A DNA stretch of 42,555 nt. It comes from Elioraea thermophila (ex Habib et al. 2022). GTDB lineage: Bacteria > Pseudomonadota > Alphaproteobacteria > Acetobacterales > Acetobacteraceae. This document shows, in pieces, positions 18,137-27,235 of this stretch. A model generated the notes under the pieces. That model had not been told where the DNA came from and did no database searches. It worked only from the letters and a program-made list of their open reading frames with translations. Position 1 is the first letter of the stretch. Every line of letters begins with the position of its first letter. The stretch covers positions 1 to 42,555 of the forward strand of contig NZ_QMDI01000012.1 in the NCBI RefSeq assembly GCF_003336755.1, given 5' to 3'. A program made the position numbers and the translations under genes.

Positions 18137-18315
18137 ATGACTGTTGCTCCCTACGATCGGATCTTGCTCAGCCTGCCTCGAGCGATGAGGAGGCGAAGCC
18201 TAGACCCGTCCGATCCCGACGGAAAGCCTTTGACAATGAAATGACATCGGTCCTGGGTTGTGTCCCGGACTGGTCTTACGCAGGACGATCGCATGGCGAG
18301 CGGGATCTCGGCCGC

Positions 18316-18344
18316 TTGCCTGAGGCCGGACCGGCGTCTAATAA
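18316..18344 (+). promoter_or_regulatory. Candidate rpoZ promoter
   Basis: TTGCCT (18316-18321) is followed after 17 bases by TAATAA (18339-18344), 34 bases before the rpoZ ATG. A second -35-like TTGACA at 18230-18235 has no good partner -10. Confidence 0.45.
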
Positions 18345-18377
18345 GAAAAGTTCGCAAGACGTGACGAGGGGCGGCGC

Positions 18378-18761
18378 ATGGCGCGCGTGACGGTTGAAGA
18401 CTGCATCCTGAAGGTGCCGAACCGGTTCGAGCTGGTGATGCTCGCCGCGCAACGGGCGCGCAACCTGCACCGCGGCGAGGCGCCGACGGTCGATCGCGAC
18501 AACGACAAGAACCCTGTGGTCGCGCTGCGCGAGATCGCCGAAGGCACGATCGACCTTGAAGCGGTGCGCAACGACCTGATCAAGAGCCTGCAGCGGCTGC
18601 CCGAACCGGAGCCTGTCTCCGAGGAGGTGCAGGATCTGCTGCCGACGGAGAGCAACATCTTCGCCGGCCTCGACATCACGCCCGAGGAGCAGGCGGCGGA
18701 GGAGCAGGGCGCCGCCGAGGAGGATATCGAGGCCGCCATCGCCCGCGAACTCGGCGGCTGA
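18378..18761 (+). CDS. rpoZ: RNA polymerase omega subunit
   Basis: The 127-residue product is the small RNA polymerase subunit that helps assemble beta-prime and contributes to a ppGpp site in proteobacteria. [20 protein letters not shown] and [12 protein letters not shown] are the conserved signatures. The acidic C-terminal extension (about residues 75-127) is typical of alphaproteobacterial omega. It precedes the ppGpp synthetase/hydrolase gene, a conserved pairing. Confidence 0.96.
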   Translation: MARVTVEDCILKVPNRFELVMLAAQRARNLHRGEAPTVDRDNDKNPVVALREIAEGTIDLEAVRNDLIKSLQRLPEPEPVSEEVQDLLPTESNIFAGLDITPEEQAAEEQGAAEEDIEAAIARELGG

Positions 18762-18827
18762 GGGCGACGATGACGGGCGGGGGAAACGCGCACGAAGCTC
18801 GCCTCGCCCGTCGCGCGTGACGGGACG

Positions 18828-21014
18828 ATGCCGGACGGGGCGCTCGGTTTCGCCCAAGGCCTGATCGAGCGGGTCCGGGCCTACGACCCGCGCGCCGACC
18901 TTCCCCTCATCTTCCGCGCTCTCGATTTCGCCGCCGCCGCCCACGCCGGCCAGACGCGCGACAACGGCGATCCCTACATCACCCACCCGGTCGAGGTCGC
19001 CACCATCCTCACCGACTTCCGGGTGGACACCAGCTCGATCGTCACCGCGCTGCTGCACGACGTCGTCGAGGACACGGGCACCACGCTTGCCGACGTCGAA
19101 CGGGGCTTCGGCCGCGATGTCGCCCGCCTCGTCGACGGCGTGACCAAGCTCAACCGGCTCGAGCTCACCTCGGAACGCTCCAAGCAGGCGGAGAACTTCC
19201 GCAAGCTCGTGCTGGCGATGAGCGAGGACATCCGGGTCCTGCTCGTCAAGCTTGCGGATCGGCTGCACAACATGCGCACGCTGCGTTTCGTGCGCGACGA
19301 GAACCGACGCCGCCGCATCGCCGCCGAGACGCTGGAGATCTATGCGCCGCTCGCCGAGCGCATCGGCATGGACCAGATCAAGACCGAGCTCGAGACGCTG
19401 GCCTTCCGCGAACTGCAGCCCGACGCCTACGCCTCGATCATGAACCGCATCGCCTTCCTGCGCGGCGAAGGGGCGGACCTGATCGAGCGCGTGACCGAGG
19501 AACTGCGCAAGCTGATGACGGAGGCCGGCATCGCCGCCGAGGTGACGGGGCGGGAGAAGAGCCCCTATTCGATCTGGCTGAAGATGCATCGGCGCAACGT
19601 CGCCTTCGAGCAGCTCTCAGACATCATGGCCTTCCGCGTCATCGTCGGCTCGATCGACGAGTGCTACCGGGCCTTGGGCATCGTCCACTCCGCCTATCGG
19701 GTCGTGCCCGGCCGGTTCAAGGACTACATCTCGACGCCGAAACCGAACGGCTACCGCTCCCTGCACACGGGGGTGATGCTGCCCGAGGGGCAGAAGATCG
19801 AGGTGCAGATCCGCACCCGCGAGATGCACGAGATCGCCGAGTACGGTGTGGCGGCGCACTGGCACTACAAGGACAAGGGCTCGATCCCCGCTCCCGATCC
19901 GCACCAGTACCGCTGGCTCCGCAGCCTGCTCGAGATCCTCGAGCAGGCCTCGGGACCGGAGGAGTTCCTGGAACATACCAAGCTCGAAATGTTCCGGGAC
20001 CAGGTGTTCTGCTTCACCCCGAAGGGCGATCTGATCACGCTGCCGCGCGGCGCCACCCCGGTCGATTTCGCCTACGCCGTGCACTCGGAAGTGGGCGATA
20101 CCTGCGTGGGCGCGAAGATCAACGGCCGGATCATGCCGCTGCGCACCGAGCTCGCGAACGGCGATCAGGTCGAGATCATCACCGCCCGCGGGCACACGCC
20201 GAACCCGGAGTGGGAGCGCTTCGTCGTCACCGGCAAGGCGCGGGCGCGAATCCGCCGCTTCGTCCACGCCCAGGCCAAGGCGCGCAGCATCGAACAGGGG
20301 CGGGCGATGCTGGTGAAGGCCTTCCGTCAGGAGGGGGTGGAGGGTGGAGAGAAGGTGCTCGAGGGCGTGCTGAAGACGCTGAAGCAAGCCTCGCTCGAGG
20401 ATCTCTACGCTGCCGTGGGCTCTGGCGCGATCGGGCCGCGCGAGGTGGTGTTCGCCGCCTACCCCGAACTTCGCCCGCGTCCGCGCCCGACGCCCTTGCT
20501 TCCCGCGATGAGCCCGCGTTCGGCCCGCCCGCAGCCATCCGGCCGCGAGGAGGAGGCGCGTCGCGCCGTGCCGATCGCCGGCCTCGTTTCGGGCATGGCC
20601 GTGCACTACGCGGGCTGCTGCCACCCCCTGCCGGGCGATCGCATCGTCGGCATCATCACCACCGGCAAGGGCGTGACCATCCACACCGCCGACTGCCCGA
20701 CCCTGGAGAGCTTCGCCGCCACGCCGGAACGGTTCATCGACGTCTCCTGGGACACCGACACGTTGGCCGAGGCCAAGCACACGGGGCGGCTCGCCGTCGT
20801 CACCGCCAACCAGCCGGGCGCGCTCTCGACGCTCACCACCGTGATCGCCAAGCGCGAGGGCAACATCTCGAACCTGAAGATCGTCGGCCGCAGCCCGGAG
20901 TTCTTCGAGATGCTGGTCGATCTCGAGGTGCGCGACCTCTCCCACCTCGGCGACATCATCGCCGCCTTGCGCGCAAGCCCGCACATCCGCAGTGTGGAAC
21001 GGGCGCGCGCCTGA
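18828..21014 (+). CDS. rel: Bifunctional (p)ppGpp synthetase/hydrolase
   Basis: The 728-residue enzyme makes and degrades the stringent-response alarmone. The HD hydrolase domain is intact (AHAGQTRDNGDPYITHP; His77-Asp78 in LLHDVVEDT). The synthetase domain has RFKDYISTPKPNGYRSLHTG and EVQIRTREMHEIAEYGVAAH. A TGS domain (FCFTPKGDLITLPRGATPVD) and a C-terminal ACT domain (TANQPGALSTLTTVIAKREG) follow. Both catalytic halves look active, as expected for the single long Rel of many alphaproteobacteria. It follows rpoZ by 66 bases. Confidence 0.96.
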   Translation: MPDGALGFAQGLIERVRAYDPRADLPLIFRALDFAAAAHAGQTRDNGDPYITHPVEVATILTDFRVDTSSIVTALLHDVVEDTGTTLADVERGFGRDVARLVDGVTKLNRLELTSERSKQAENFRKLVLAMSEDIRVLLVKLADRLHNMRTLRFVRDENRRRRIAAETLEIYAPLAERIGMDQIKTELETLAFRELQPDAYASIMNRIAFLRGEGADLIERVTEELRKLMTEAGIAAEVTGREKSPYSIWLKMHRRNVAFEQLSDIMAFRVIVGSIDECYRALGIVHSAYRVVPGRFKDYISTPKPNGYRSLHTGVMLPEGQKIEVQIRTREMHEIAEYGVAAHWHYKDKGSIPAPDPHQYRWLRSLLEILEQASGPEEFLEHTKLEMFRDQVFCFTPKGDLITLPRGATPVDFAYAVHSEVGDTCVGAKINGRIMPLRTELANGDQVEIITARGHTPNPEWERFVVTGKARARIRRFVHAQAKARSIEQGRAMLVKAFRQEGVEGGEKVLEGVLKTLKQASLEDLYAAVGSGAIGPREVVFAAYPELRPRPRPTPLLPAMSPRSARPQPSGREEEARRAVPIAGLVSGMAVHYAGCCHPLPGDRIVGIITTGKGVTIHTADCPTLESFAATPERFIDVSWDTDTLAEAKHTGRLAVVTANQPGALSTLTTVIAKREGNISNLKIVGRSPEFFEMLVDLEVRDLSHLGDIIAALRASPHIRSVERARA

Positions 21015-21059
21015 CGCGCCTCACCCCTGCCGTTCCCCCTTTCCCGGCCCGGAGGACCG

Positions 21060-21797
21060 ATGACCGACCGCGTGCGCCTCGGCGTCAACATCGACCACGT
21101 CGCCACGCTGCGCAACGCCCGCGGCGGCGACCATCCCGATCCGGTGCGGGCGGCGCGCATCGCGCGCGAAGCCGGCGCCGATCAGATCACCGCCCATCTG
21201 CGCGAGGATCGCCGCCATGTGCGCGACGACGACATGTGGCGGCTCAAGGAACAGATCGCGCTGCCGCTCAATTTCGAGATGGCGGCGACGGAAGAGATGG
21301 TCGCGATCGCGCGCCGCCTCGCTCCCCACTCCGCCTGCCTGGTGCCGGAGCGTCGCGAGGAGCGCACCACCGAAGGCGGGCTCGACGTGATCGCCAACCG
21401 CGCGCTGCTGACGGATGCCGTCGCCGCGCTGACCGAGGCCGGCATCCGGGTCGCGCTCTTCGTCGAGCCCGACCCGGCCCAGCTCGATGCCGCCCGCGCT
21501 GTCGGCGCGCCGGTGGTCGAACTGCACACGGGCCGCTACTGCGATCTGTCGGGCGAGGCGCGGGAGGAGGAGCTGGCGCGGATCGCGGCGGCGGCGCGCC
21601 ATGCGGCCGCGATCGGGCTTGCCGTGCATGCGGGCCACGGGCTCGGGTTCGACACGGTCGGGCCCGTCGTCGCCCTGCCCGAGGTCGAGGAGGTCTCGAT
21701 CGGGCATTTCATGATCGGCGAGGCGATCTTCCTCGGCCTCGGCACGGTGATCCGCGAGATGCGCCGGCGCATCGACAACGCCCGCGCCGGGCTCTGA
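21060..21797 (+). CDS. pdxJ: Pyridoxine 5'-phosphate synthase
   Basis: The 245-residue TIM-barrel enzyme condenses 1-deoxyxylulose-5-phosphate with aminoacetone phosphate to give pyridoxine 5'-phosphate, the ring-closing step of DXP-dependent vitamin B6 synthesis. Conserved pieces include LGVNIDHVATLRNARGG, ITAHLREDRRHV, LVPERREERTTEGG and GLAVHAGHGL. GGAGG precedes ATG 21060. A hairpin follows its stop. Confidence 0.96.
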   Translation: MTDRVRLGVNIDHVATLRNARGGDHPDPVRAARIAREAGADQITAHLREDRRHVRDDDMWRLKEQIALPLNFEMAATEEMVAIARRLAPHSACLVPERREERTTEGGLDVIANRALLTDAVAALTEAGIRVALFVEPDPAQLDAARAVGAPVVELHTGRYCDLSGEAREEELARIAAAARHAAAIGLAVHAGHGLGFDTVGPVVALPEVEEVSIGHFMIGEAIFLGLGTVIREMRRRIDNARAGL

Positions 21798-21804
21798 AGC
21801 GCCG

Positions 21805-21834
21805 CGCACGGAGGGGAAGGAATCCCTCCGTGCG
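21805..21834. terminator. Hairpin between convergent pdxJ and sodB
   Basis: CGCACGGAGGG (21805-21815) and CCCTCCGTGCG (21824-21834) form a perfect 11-bp stem with an 8-base loop. There is no clear U-run on either side. Its position in the 53-base gap between convergent genes suggests a bidirectional terminator. Confidence 0.6.
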
Positions 21835-21850
21835 GGCGTGAAACGATCGC

Positions 21851-22462
21851 TCAGGCCTTAGCGAGCAGGCTGTCGACGAACTCCCAGTTCACCAGCCGCT
21901 CGAGGAAGTTGCTGATGTAGTCGGGGCGGCGGTTGCGGAAGTCGAGATAGTAGGAGTGCTCCCAGACGTCGCAGCCGAGGATCGCCGTGCCCTGGCCCTC
22001 GGCGAGCGGGTTGGAGCCGTTGGGCGTCTTGGTGCAGGCGAGCTTGCCGTCCTTGGCCACCACGAGCCAGCACCAGCCGGAGCCGAACTGGGTGACGCCG
22101 GCCTGCTTGAACGCCTCCTTGAAGGCGTCGATCGAGCCGAAGTCCTCGATGATCTTCTTCTCGAGCCGCCCCGGCATCGCCCCGCCGCCATTCGGCTTCA
22201 TGCACTGCCAGAACAGGTTGTGGTTCCAGTGCTGGCCGGCGTTGTTGAACACGCCCGCCATCTCCGGCTTGCCGAAGGACATCGTCACGATCTCCTCCAG
22301 CGTCTTGCCCTGCAGTTCCGGCATCTTCTCGACGAAGCCGTTCAGCGCGGTGACGTAGGCTTGGTGGTGCTTGCCGTGATGCAGCTCGAGCGTCTCTTGG
22401 CACATGCCGGAGGCGGCGAGCGCCGAGTGCGGGTAGGGCAGAGGCGGCAGGGTGAACGCCAT
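21851..22462 (-). CDS. sodB: Superoxide dismutase, Fe type
   Basis: The 203-residue enzyme converts superoxide to peroxide and oxygen in the cytosol. The four metal ligands are in LELHHGKHH, QHWNHNLFWQ and DVWEHSYYLD. FGSGWCWLVV and the Gln in FNNAGQHWNH favour iron over manganese. I use ATG 22462 (MAFTLPPLPYPHSALA); longer frames run back through the metE leader. It is divergent from metE and convergent with pdxJ. Confidence 0.95.
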   Translation of the reverse strand: MAFTLPPLPYPHSALAASGMCQETLELHHGKHHQAYVTALNGFVEKMPELQGKTLEEIVTMSFGKPEMAGVFNNAGQHWNHNLFWQCMKPNGGGAMPGRLEKKIIEDFGSIDAFKEAFKQAGVTQFGSGWCWLVVAKDGKLACTKTPNGSNPLAEGQGTAILGCDVWEHSYYLDFRNRRPDYISNFLERLVNWEFVDSLLAKA

Positions 22463-22628
22463 GATCGGTTGCTCCCCGTGTCGGTTCCGTTTCGGCGTGG
22501 ATAGCGCTGGATGACGCCTTGGGTGGGCACGGCGGTAGGCCGCGCGCTGCCCTGAGCTAGGCGGGAGGCGGGGCGCCGTCAACAGCGCGCGCTTGACCCG
22601 CGGCATGGCCTTCGCCAAGTGGCACGCC

Positions 22629-22890
22629 GTGTCGGTCCCGCGCGAGCGGGCGAAAGAGGGAACGCCGTGCGGCGGTCCGAGCCGGTCTGGGGTGAGCGGC
22701 GTGTCACTCCGATCGGCGCGGCCGGCCAAGTCGGCGGCTGCCCCAGCAACTGTCGGCGGGTGGGCCGCCGGTCCGTGTGTCCCGGCGAGGGGCGCGCCAC
22801 TGCGGGCAATGCCGCGGGAAGGCAGGATCGGCGGTGGGACGGAGGCAGGGTCCTCCCTCCCGACCCGCAAGCCAGGAGACCTGCCGGCAC
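22629..22890 (+). promoter_or_regulatory. Cobalamin riboswitch controlling metE
   Basis: Conserved elements appear in order: AGAGGGAAC (22656-22663), GCTGCCCCAGCAACTGT (22737-22753), GCCACTG with GGGAAGG, and GACCCGCAAGCCAGGAGACC leading into TGCC. P1 pairs GTGTCGGT (22629-22636) with GCCGGCAC (22883-22890). The stretch from GGGAAC to GCTGCCCC is about 73 bases, clearly longer than the usual 25 or so. TTGACC at 22593-22598 may be the -35. B12 should repress the B12-independent methionine synthase downstream, a well-known arrangement. Confidence 0.93.
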
Positions 22891-22897
22891 CGTGCAG

Positions 22898-22915
22898 CCC
22901 GGGGCGAGCCCCGGG
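22898..22915 (+). promoter_or_regulatory. Hairpin directly after the cobalamin aptamer
   Basis: CCCGGGG and CCCCGGG form a 7-bp stem with a CGAG loop. It begins seven bases after P1 and is followed by GC-rich sequence, not a U-run, so it looks more like part of a translational expression platform than a terminator. The metE ribosome site GAGGAG is about 40 bases further on. Confidence 0.45.
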
Positions 22916-22971
22916 AGCGCGCAACCCCATCCGCCCGGGCTGGGTGCACCGGGCCGAGGAGACCGTCTGCG

Positions 22972-25287
22972 ATGACCATAGCCGCCAATCTCGGCTGGCC
23001 TCGGATCGGCCCGAGGCGAGAACTCAAGACCGCCCTCGAATCGTTCTGGTCGGGCAAGAAGAGCGAGGACGACCTGCTCGCCGATGCGCGCGCCTTGCGC
23101 GTCGCCGCCCGCGCCGTGCAGCGCGGGCGGGGCATCTCGCACATCCCGTGCGGCGACTTCGCGCTCTACGACCACGTTCTGGAGACGGCCTGCAGCCTGG
23201 GCGCGATCCCCGCCGGCTACGGCTGGTCCGGCGAGGGGCCCGTGCCACTCGCCACACTCTTCGCGCTGGCCCGCGGCGCCCCGGCCGGTCGTTTCGGTCC
23301 CGAGCCCGCCCCCGCTCTCGAGCTGACCAAGTGGTTCGACACCAACTACCACTATCTGGTGCCGCGGCTTTCGGGCGAGACGCGCTTCGGCCTGGCGCAC
23401 GACCGCTGGACCGAGGCCTACGCGGAGGCGCGCAGCGAGGGAGTGCAGACGCGGCCCGTCCTCATCGGCCCCGTCACCTTCCTTCTTCTGTCGAAACGGG
23501 AAGACCAAGGCGATCCGCTGGCGCTGCTGCCCTCCCTCCTGCCCGCCTATGGCGCGATCCTGCGCAACCTGGCCGAGGCGGGTGCGGTGTGGGTGCAGGT
23601 CGACGAACCCGCTCTGGTGACCGACCTTCCGCCCGGCGCGCACGAGGCCTACGCGCTCGCCTACCGCGGGCTGGCTGACGCAGCACCCGGGCTCAAGCTG
23701 CTGGTCGCCACCTATTTCGAGGGCCTGCGCGACAATCTCGCCACCGCCTGCGCCCTGCCGGTTGCGGGGCTGCACGTCGATCTCGTCCGCGCGCCCGATC
23801 AGCTCGACGCCGTGCTCGCCGCCTGGCCGAAGGACCGCTGGCTCTCCCTGGGCCTCGTCGATGGGCGGAACGTCTGGCGCACCGACCTTCGCGCCGCCCT
23901 CGCCGTCGCTCGCCGCGCGCGCGAGGCGGGTTTCGGCGAGCGGCTGATGATCGCGCCCTCGTGCTCCCTCCTCCATGTACCGCACACCGTGGCCATGGAG
24001 GACGCGCTGGACCCTGCGCTCAAGCGCCGGCTCGCCTTCGCGGTGGAGAAGCTCGAGGAGGTGGCCACACTTGCGCGCGGGCTCGACGAGGGCGAGGGCG
24101 CGATCGCGGCGAGGCTTGCGGAAAGCGACGCCGTCCTCGCCGAAGCGAAGGCCGACCCGAGGCTCAACGACCCTGCCGTCGCCGCGCGGCTCGCCGCGAT
24201 CACCCCCGAGATGGAGCGCCGCGCGAGCCCCTATCGCGAGCGGGCGAGGAAGCAGGCCGAGCGTCTCCGCCTGCCGCCGCTGCCCGTCACCGCGATCGGC
24301 TCCTTCCCGCAGACGGCGGAGGTGCGCGCGTTGCGCAGCCGCCTCGCCAGGAGCGAGATCACGCAAGCGCAGTACGAGGCCGAGATCGAACGGCTGATCG
24401 CCGAAGTGGTGCGCTGGCAGGACGAGATCGGCGTCGACGTGCCGGTGCACGGCGAGTTCGAACGCAACGACATGGTGAAGTACTTCGCCGAGCATCTCTC
24501 GGGCTTCGCCTTCACCAGGCACGGTTGGGTGCAGTCCTACGGATCGCGCTGCGTCGCCCCGCCCATCATCTGGGCCGACGTCTCCCGCCCCGCCCCGATC
24601 ACCGTGCGCTGGTCGGCCTACGCGCAGTCGCTGACGCGGCGGCCGATGAAGGGCATGCTCACCGGCCCCGTGACGATGCTGCAATGGTCCTTCGCGCGCA
24701 CCGACATCCCACGCGAGACGATCTGCCGCCAGATCGCGCTCGCGCTCCGCGACGAGGTGCAGGATCTCGAGCGGGCCGGCATCGCCATCATCCAGATCGA
24801 CGAGCCGGCCTTCCGCGAGGGCCTGCCGCTGCGCCGGGCCGACCGGGCCGATTACCTGCGCTGGGCGGTGGCGTGCTTTCGCCTCGCCTCCTCGGGCGTG
24901 CGCGACGAGACGCAGATCCACACCCACATGTGCTATTCGGAGTTCAACGACATCATGGCCGAGATCGCGGCGCTGGACGCGGACGTGATCTCGATCGAGA
25001 CGGCGCGCAGCGACATGGAGCTGCTCGAGGCCTTCCTCGACTTCGCCTACCCGAACGAGATCGGGCCCGGGGTGTGGGACATCCACTCGCCCATCGTGCC
25101 GACTGCGGAACGGATGGCCGGGCTCCTGCGACGCGCCGCCAATCGCATCCCTCCCGAACGGCTCTGGGTGAACCCCGATTGCGGGCTGAAGACCCGGGCT
25201 TGGGAGGAGGTGCGGCCGGCGATGGCGAACATGGTCGAGGCGGCGCGCATCCTCCGCGCCGAACTGGCGGTGCCCGCGGCCGAGTGA
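22972..25287 (+). CDS. metE: Cobalamin-independent methionine synthase
   Basis: The 771-residue enzyme transfers a methyl group from methyltetrahydrofolate-triglutamate to homocysteine. The N-terminal barrel starts [15 protein letters not shown]. The catalytic C-terminal barrel has [13 protein letters not shown], the zinc ligands in HTHMCYSEF and the second zinc Cys in [22 protein letters not shown] is also conserved. ATG 22972 has GAGGAG ten bases upstream; earlier starts in frame lie within the riboswitch. It sits between pdxJ/sodB and acpS. Confidence 0.97.
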   Translation: MTIAANLGWPRIGPRRELKTALESFWSGKKSEDDLLADARALRVAARAVQRGRGISHIPCGDFALYDHVLETACSLGAIPAGYGWSGEGPVPLATLFALARGAPAGRFGPEPAPALELTKWFDTNYHYLVPRLSGETRFGLAHDRWTEAYAEARSEGVQTRPVLIGPVTFLLLSKREDQGDPLALLPSLLPAYGAILRNLAEAGAVWVQVDEPALVTDLPPGAHEAYALAYRGLADAAPGLKLLVATYFEGLRDNLATACALPVAGLHVDLVRAPDQLDAVLAAWPKDRWLSLGLVDGRNVWRTDLRAALAVARRAREAGFGERLMIAPSCSLLHVPHTVAMEDALDPALKRRLAFAVEKLEEVATLARGLDEGEGAIAARLAESDAVLAEAKADPRLNDPAVAARLAAITPEMERRASPYRERARKQAERLRLPPLPVTAIGSFPQTAEVRALRSRLARSEITQAQYEAEIERLIAEVVRWQDEIGVDVPVHGEFERNDMVKYFAEHLSGFAFTRHGWVQSYGSRCVAPPIIWADVSRPAPITVRWSAYAQSLTRRPMKGMLTGPVTMLQWSFARTDIPRETICRQIALALRDEVQDLERAGIAIIQIDEPAFREGLPLRRADRADYLRWAVACFRLASSGVRDETQIHTHMCYSEFNDIMAEIAALDADVISIETARSDMELLEAFLDFAYPNEIGPGVWDIHSPIVPTAERMAGLLRRAANRIPPERLWVNPDCGLKTRAWEEVRPAMANMVEAARILRAELAVPAAE

Positions 25288-25372
25288 CGCACGCCGGGGG
25301 AGGGGGCATCAGCCTTCTCCCCCCATACCCGCCCGTTTGGGACCACGCCCCGGTCGTGCTACCCCTCGGGCG

Positions 25373-25777
25373 ATGATCATCGGCCTCGGTTCCGACCTCT
25401 GCGACATCCGCCGCATCGAGGCGGCCCTCGAGCGCTGGGGCGAACGCTTCGTCGCGCGCGTCTTCACCCCTCTCGAGCGGGCCAAGGCGGACGCGCGGGC
25501 GGCGCGTGCCGCCACCTACGCCCGGCGCTTCGCCGCCAAGGAGGCCTGCGCCAAGGCTTTGGGCACGGGGCTTCGCATGGGCGTCCATTGGCGCGACATG
25601 GAGGTGGTGAACCTTCCGTCCGGCCAGCCCACGCTTCGCCTGCACAACGGCGCCGCCGCCCGGCTCGCCGCCATCACGCCTCCCGGGATGGTGGCGCGGA
25701 TCAGCCTGACCATGACCGACGAGCCTCCCATCGCCCAGGCGGTGGTGGTGATCAGCGCGGAACCCCACCTTGCTTGA
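25373..25777 (+). CDS. acpS: Holo-[acyl-carrier-protein] synthase
   Basis: The 134-residue enzyme moves the phosphopantetheine arm of CoA onto acyl carrier protein. [19 protein letters not shown] holds the metal-binding Asp and [16 protein letters not shown] the catalytic Glu/Lys region. There is almost no leader: TTGGGA (25337-25342), 17 bases, TACCCC lies immediately upstream and could be its promoter. It may overlap the next gene if lepB starts at TTG 25770. Confidence 0.95.
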   Translation: MIIGLGSDLCDIRRIEAALERWGERFVARVFTPLERAKADARAARAATYARRFAAKEACAKALGTGLRMGVHWRDMEVVNLPSGQPTLRLHNGAAARLAAITPPGMVARISLTMTDEPPIAQAVVVISAEPHLA

Positions 25778-25835
25778 CAATCCGTCTCCCAAGCGGCAGG
25801 GCGACCCCGCCACCCCCGTCCCCGCCCCCGGAGCC

Positions 25836-26561
25836 ATGGCGAAACGCAAACCGAGCGGCTGGCTCGAGACGGTGAAGACCGTCGTCTATGCCGGCCTGAT
25901 CGCGATCGCGATCCGCACCATCGCCTTCGAGCCGTTCAACATCCCCTCCGCCTCGATGGTGCCCACCCTGCTCGTCGGCGACTACCTGTTCGTCTCCAAG
26001 TTCTCCTACGGCTATTCGCGCTTCTCCATGCCGTTCTCGCCGAGGCTGTGGGAGGGGCGAATCTTCGCTTCCCTGCCCGAACGCGGCGACGTCGCGGTGT
26101 TCCGCTGGCCGCGCGACGAGAGCACGGATTACATCAAGCGCATCGTCGGCCTGCCGGGCGATCGCGTGCAGATGATCGGCGGCGTGCTCTACATCAACGG
26201 CGAGGCGGCGCGGCGCGAACCGGCCGGGTTCTGCGAGACGGACGGTACGGGCGTGCGCATCCGCTCGCGCCGCTACATCGAGACCTTGCCGAACGGACGG
26301 CGGCACGCCATCTGCGAGTTCAGCGACCAGGAGCGCTTCGACAACACCCCCGAATTCCTCGTTCCCGCCGGCCACGTCTTCGCGATCGGCGACAATCGCG
26401 ACAACTCCTCGGATTCGCGAGACTTCGGGCCCGGCGGGGTCGGCTTCGTTCCGCTCGAGAACCTGATCGGTCGGGCCGAGATCATCTTCTTCAGCCACGA
26501 AGGGCCGTTCTGGCAGGTGTGGAACTGGCGCTTCTCCCGCTTCTTCAACCGCATCCGGTGA
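25836..26561 (+). CDS. lepB: Signal peptidase I
   Basis: The inner-membrane protease cleaves signal peptides from exported proteins. With ATG 25836 it has 241 residues. One N-terminal membrane segment (VVYAGLIAIAIRTIAF) precedes the catalytic Ser40 in NIPSASMVPTLLVGDY. The Lys base is Lys101 in YIKRIVGLPGD, and GDNRDNSSDSR is the conserved C-terminal box. An upstream in-frame TTG at 25770 overlaps the acpS stop and would add 22 residues; the ATG fits the family better. Its stop overlaps the rnc start (GTGA). Confidence 0.94.
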   Translation: MAKRKPSGWLETVKTVVYAGLIAIAIRTIAFEPFNIPSASMVPTLLVGDYLFVSKFSYGYSRFSMPFSPRLWEGRIFASLPERGDVAVFRWPRDESTDYIKRIVGLPGDRVQMIGGVLYINGEAARREPAGFCETDGTGVRIRSRRYIETLPNGRRHAICEFSDQERFDNTPEFLVPAGHVFAIGDNRDNSSDSRDFGPGGVGFVPLENLIGRAEIIFFSHEGPFWQVWNWRFSRFFNRIR

Positions 26562-27235
26562 CGCCCGCCTTCGCCGACGCGCTCGATCATCGTTTTCAGG
26601 ATCCGGGCCTGCTTGCGCGTGCACTGACCCACCGCAGCCACGTCAAGGGGCGCAAGGGCGGGCTCGAATCGAACGAGCGCCTCGAGTTCGTCGGCGATCG
26701 CGTGCTCGGGCTTCTCATCGCCGAGTGGCTGGTCGAGCGGTTCCCGGAGGAGCGCGAGGGGGGGCTCGGGCGGCGGCTGGCGCGGCTCGTCGATCGCGAC
26801 ACCCTCGCCGCAGTCGCGCGCGCCATCGGCCTCGGGGCCGCGCTGGCGATCCCGCCCTCGGAGGAAGCGGCCGGCGTGCGCGAGCGCGACTCGGTGCTGG
26901 CGGATGCCTGCGAGGCGTTGATCGGCGCGCTCTACCTCGATGGTGGCTTGGAGGCGGCGCGACGTTTCGTGCGCCGGCACTGGGCGGGGCTCCTCGAGCG
27001 CATGGCCGAGGCCCCGCGCGACCCGAAGACGGCGCTGCAGGAATGGGCGCAGGCGCGCGGGCTGCCGCTTCCCGCCTACCGCACGGTGGCCACCGAGGGA
27101 CCGTCGCACCGGCCACGCTTCACCGTCGCGGTGAGCCTCGGCGACAGCGCCGCGGAAGCGCAAGGCACGACCAAGCGCGAGGCGGAGAAGCGCGCCGCCG
27201 CCCGCCTGCTCGCCCAACTCGAGGCACGGCGATGA
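26558..27235 (+). CDS. rnc: Ribonuclease III
   Basis: The 225-residue enzyme cleaves double-stranded RNA and matures rRNA. The signature NERLEFVGDRVLGLLIAEWL and the second acidic cluster DACEALIGALYLDGG mark the nuclease domain. Residues about 155-222 form the dsRNA-binding domain (DPKTALQEWAQARGLPLPAY, TKREAEKRAAARLL). GTG 26558 overlaps the lepB stop, and the 3' end overlaps era. Confidence 0.96.
   Translation: MTPAFADALDHRFQDPGLLARALTHRSHVKGRKGGLESNERLEFVGDRVLGLLIAEWLVERFPEEREGGLGRRLARLVDRDTLAAVARAIGLGAALAIPPSEEAAGVRERDSVLADACEALIGALYLDGGLEAARRFVRRHWAGLLERMAEAPRDPKTALQEWAQARGLPLPAYRTVATEGPSHRPRFTVAVSLGDSAAEAQGTTKREAEKRAAARLLAQLEARR

Noticed and set aside
18230-18235. TTGACA as a main rpoZ promoter
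   Set aside because: No suitable -10 lies 16-18 bases downstream; the TTGCCT/TAATAA pair nearer the gene fits better.
22579-25086. Long minus-strand frame opposite metE
   Set aside because: Same effect of high GC; metE on the plus strand is unambiguous.
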